A stretch of DNA of 64,000 nt from Warburgia ugandensis (lineage: Eukaryota; Streptophyta; Magnoliopsida; Canellales; Canellaceae). The stretch lies in NCBI GenBank assembly GCA_035236585.1, contig CP141132.1, positions 57,571,880-57,635,879 of the forward strand, given 5' to 3'. The translations under genes were made by a program, and so were the position numbers. Below the pieces are notes generated by a model. It did no database searches. It was not told the origin of the DNA and saw only the letters and a program-made list of their open reading frames with translations. Below, piece by piece: positions 60,601-64,000 of the stretch; the stretch's first letter is position 1; each line of letters starts with the position of its first letter.

Positions 60601-61449
60601 GTAGATTGGATGGGAGTTTAGAAAGGTGGCGAAGTCTTAGAAATGTGCAACTCTTGAATGGAAAATGAAACTCGTGGTGCATCTTAGTGGTGAGGTGGAA
60701 ACGGAGAAGAAAGTGAAAGAAATGAAAATAGAAAGGTCTCTTCATATTGGTCTACATGCCACCTTATCCTACTGAATGTTCACTTAATTCTCTTCAAAAT
60801 ATCCCTATAAATCTCAAGGATAATTCTTCAAATTTAGCTTAGCTCATTTGGCTTTGATGGCTAACTTTGAGGGCTTTATTGGCTTGGCTTTATGGCTAGC
60901 TTAGATGGCTCTCTTGGCTTAGCTTGATGGGTCATATCCTTGGCTATGGTGGTTGGCTGGCTTCTTAGCTTATCTTCTTGTTCATGGCTTGAATAAGGCT
61001 AAGTGACTTTAGTGAAACCCATGCAAAGGTGGTGGGCTTTGCATGGATTGTGCATGGGCTCACTTTGGTCACCTTTAGCTCCTCTAATTACATCATTTGC
61101 TTGTCCAAAAAGTAATCTTGACCTTGATCTCATGTTGGATTGATGACATTTAGGCTTGGACTCGATTTTTTAATCATGATCTTCTAATTTCATCCTCATT
61201 TATCTCAACTGCCGGATCACCATCTCCCTTCTTACAAAAAGTTAAAAATTCTAATTAAATCCTAAAAATATGATTAATCACATACTTACCTTGGATTAGT
61301 CTCTGAACCTACAAAATATCAAAATTTTTAGTCTTAGGTCAAAAATTCATGTGTTACGAATTTTGGTTAAAAATCCTAATTTACTCCTATAAGTTATAAT
61401 ACATGGGTAACTAATTGCGTGGCTTTTAGGAAAAATTAGACACTTATCA
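54650..61449 (-). mobile_element. Ty3/gypsy fossil, Athila/Tat-like, inserted in an Au SINE
   Basis: The right LTR spans 58960-61449 (2490 bp, TGTAATTTTAAAG...CACTTATCA). Just inside it (about 58932-58957) is a degenerate match to the tRNA-Asp primer site used by Athila/Tat elements. On the minus strand follow gag (about 57100-57900: QYFYEA, HATSGGA), an Athila-like gag-protease link (56224-56454: FPQLLKKA, DVFKHVQINI) and reverse transcriptase (54876-55124: GWRVYIDYQKLNPV, DHFPLPFINQ). RNase H and integrase are absent, and the left LTR is only an approximately 105-bp fragment at 54650-54755. Many breaks and large deletions; old. Confidence 0.82.
58960..61449 (-). repeat. 5' LTR of the Athila/Tat-like element
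   Basis: Its first ~100 bases (GTAATTTTAAAGTTAAACTC, CACGAGGAGGTTGATCCCAC) are repeated at 54650-54755 in the same direction, proving the pair of LTRs. The interior has a pyrimidine-rich stretch (minus 60430-60780) that opens long frames without coding sense, and GGCTT-rich words at about 60840-60990. Confidence 0.8.
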
Positions 61450-61504
61450 CCCCAGTTTCCTAGAGCCTGCATAAGTGGGAGCTACAAGCACGAAGCTGCC
61501 CTTT
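61450..61504 (+). mobile_element. Au SINE 3' tail (continues the copy at 54520)
   Basis: GCATAAGTGGGAGCTACAAG and CACGAAGCTGCCCTTTT correspond to the last third of an Au SINE. Together with 54520-54649 it makes one SINE. CCCC at both junctions is an imperfect target duplication of the gypsy element. ATGTATGTATGACAT after the tail resembles ATGTACTTATTACAT before the head, a diverged SINE duplication. Confidence 0.8.
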
Positions 61505-63594
<2,090 letters not shown>

Positions 63595-63686
63595 GGTAAG
63601 GTTGTGTACTATAGACCATTTGTAGTCCACCAGTTCCCCACATCCCGCATAAGAAGGAGCTTCGTGCACCAAGTTGTTCTTTTTTT
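63595..63686 (+). mobile_element. Au SINE 3' fragment
   Basis: GGTAAGGTTGTGTACTATAGAC, TGTAGTCCACC, CCCGCATAAGAAGGAGCTTCG and GTGCACCAAGTTGTTC with a T run match the 3' half of the Au family. The head is missing (5' truncation or decay). Confidence 0.8.
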
Positions 63687-64000
63687 CCCTCCCATTTAGC
63701 AAATAAGTTATTTCATAATTTGGTTTTATTAGATGTAAGATTTATGCACTTCAAATTTATTAGATCTAAATTTCATGATGTGTTTCTAATAGATATGAAA
63801 CTATACGAATTGGATTTATCAAGTCTGAGATTTCGTTCTCTAGCAAAGTTTTGATCTCATACAAATATGTTATAATCTGTGGTTTTAAGTTCTTAGATCC
63901 TTAGATTTATTGTTTTGCTTTCTACCATATTCTAAATGAATGAGTTGATTTTCAAAGTTATGTTTAGTTCTCATCATGTTATTGAATATCGAAATTTTGC

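Noticed and set aside
60452-60745. 97-residue open frame on the minus strand
   Set aside because: It is a product of a pyrimidine-rich tract in the Athila/Tat-like LTR; the peptide is Phe/Leu/Pro/Ser-rich without a domain.

Overview
The window looks like nuclear DNA from a flowering plant. It is AT-rich, its one clear host gene has spliceosomal GT-AG introns, and almost everything else is plant-type transposable elements: Ty1/copia and Ty3/gypsy LTR elements, RTE-type LINEs, Au SINEs, MITE-like and Mutator-like relics. The species cannot be named from this sequence. The very long, transposon-filled introns suggest a large-genome woody or early-diverging angiosperm, which is an inference only. 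There is no operon, CRISPR array or prokaryotic feature.

Host gene. On the minus strand, six exons between 29921 and 11566 encode the first 303 residues of an AFG1/LACE1-family mitochondrial AAA+ ATPase: a presequence, Walker A GNVGSGKT and Walker B LCFDEI. All five junctions are GT-AG and keep frame. The introns measure about 6.0 kb, 91 bp, 4.9 kb, 179 bp and 6.2 kb. The remaining C-terminal part must start more than 11.5 kb further on, beyond the left edge. Everything from 1 to 29773 is therefore probably intron or intron-borne transposon.

Regions 1-11.5 kb: a copia fossil on the minus strand, then one RTE LINE (about 2475-9835) cut twice, by a 3.8-kb solo LTR (TSD AAGGA) and by a 1.2-kb gag-only mini LTR element (TSD ATGAC). 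Regions 12-18 kb (intron 5): a minus-strand gypsy fossil split by a plus-strand gypsy remnant and a second LINE. Regions 18.5-23.4 kb (intron 3): a 180-bp tandem duplication, then a mosaic of repeated modules with an Au SINE and a hAT-like MITE inside. Regions 23.8-29.8 kb (intron 1): a truncated copia with one LTR abutting a third LINE.

Right of the gene. 30-34 kb holds the presumed AFG1 promoter, an inverted Au SINE with clear target duplications and a decayed Myb/SANT-like reading frame. 34.7-42.7 kb holds two more giant LTRs of the same family as the one at 3.2 kb. 42.7-54.5 kb is AT-rich and mostly unassigned, apart from a hAT-like MITE, a MULE zinc-knuckle remnant and one small unidentified ORF. 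54.5-61.5 kb is an Athila/Tat-like gypsy fossil inserted inside an Au SINE. The right end is low-complexity sequence with a 111-bp CT microsatellite and a further SINE fragment.

I saw no undescribed multi-gene system. The most interesting signals are the compact gag-only element whose LTR carries the zinc knuckle, a possible paired hairpin shared by three giant LTRs, and the readable order of nested insertions.
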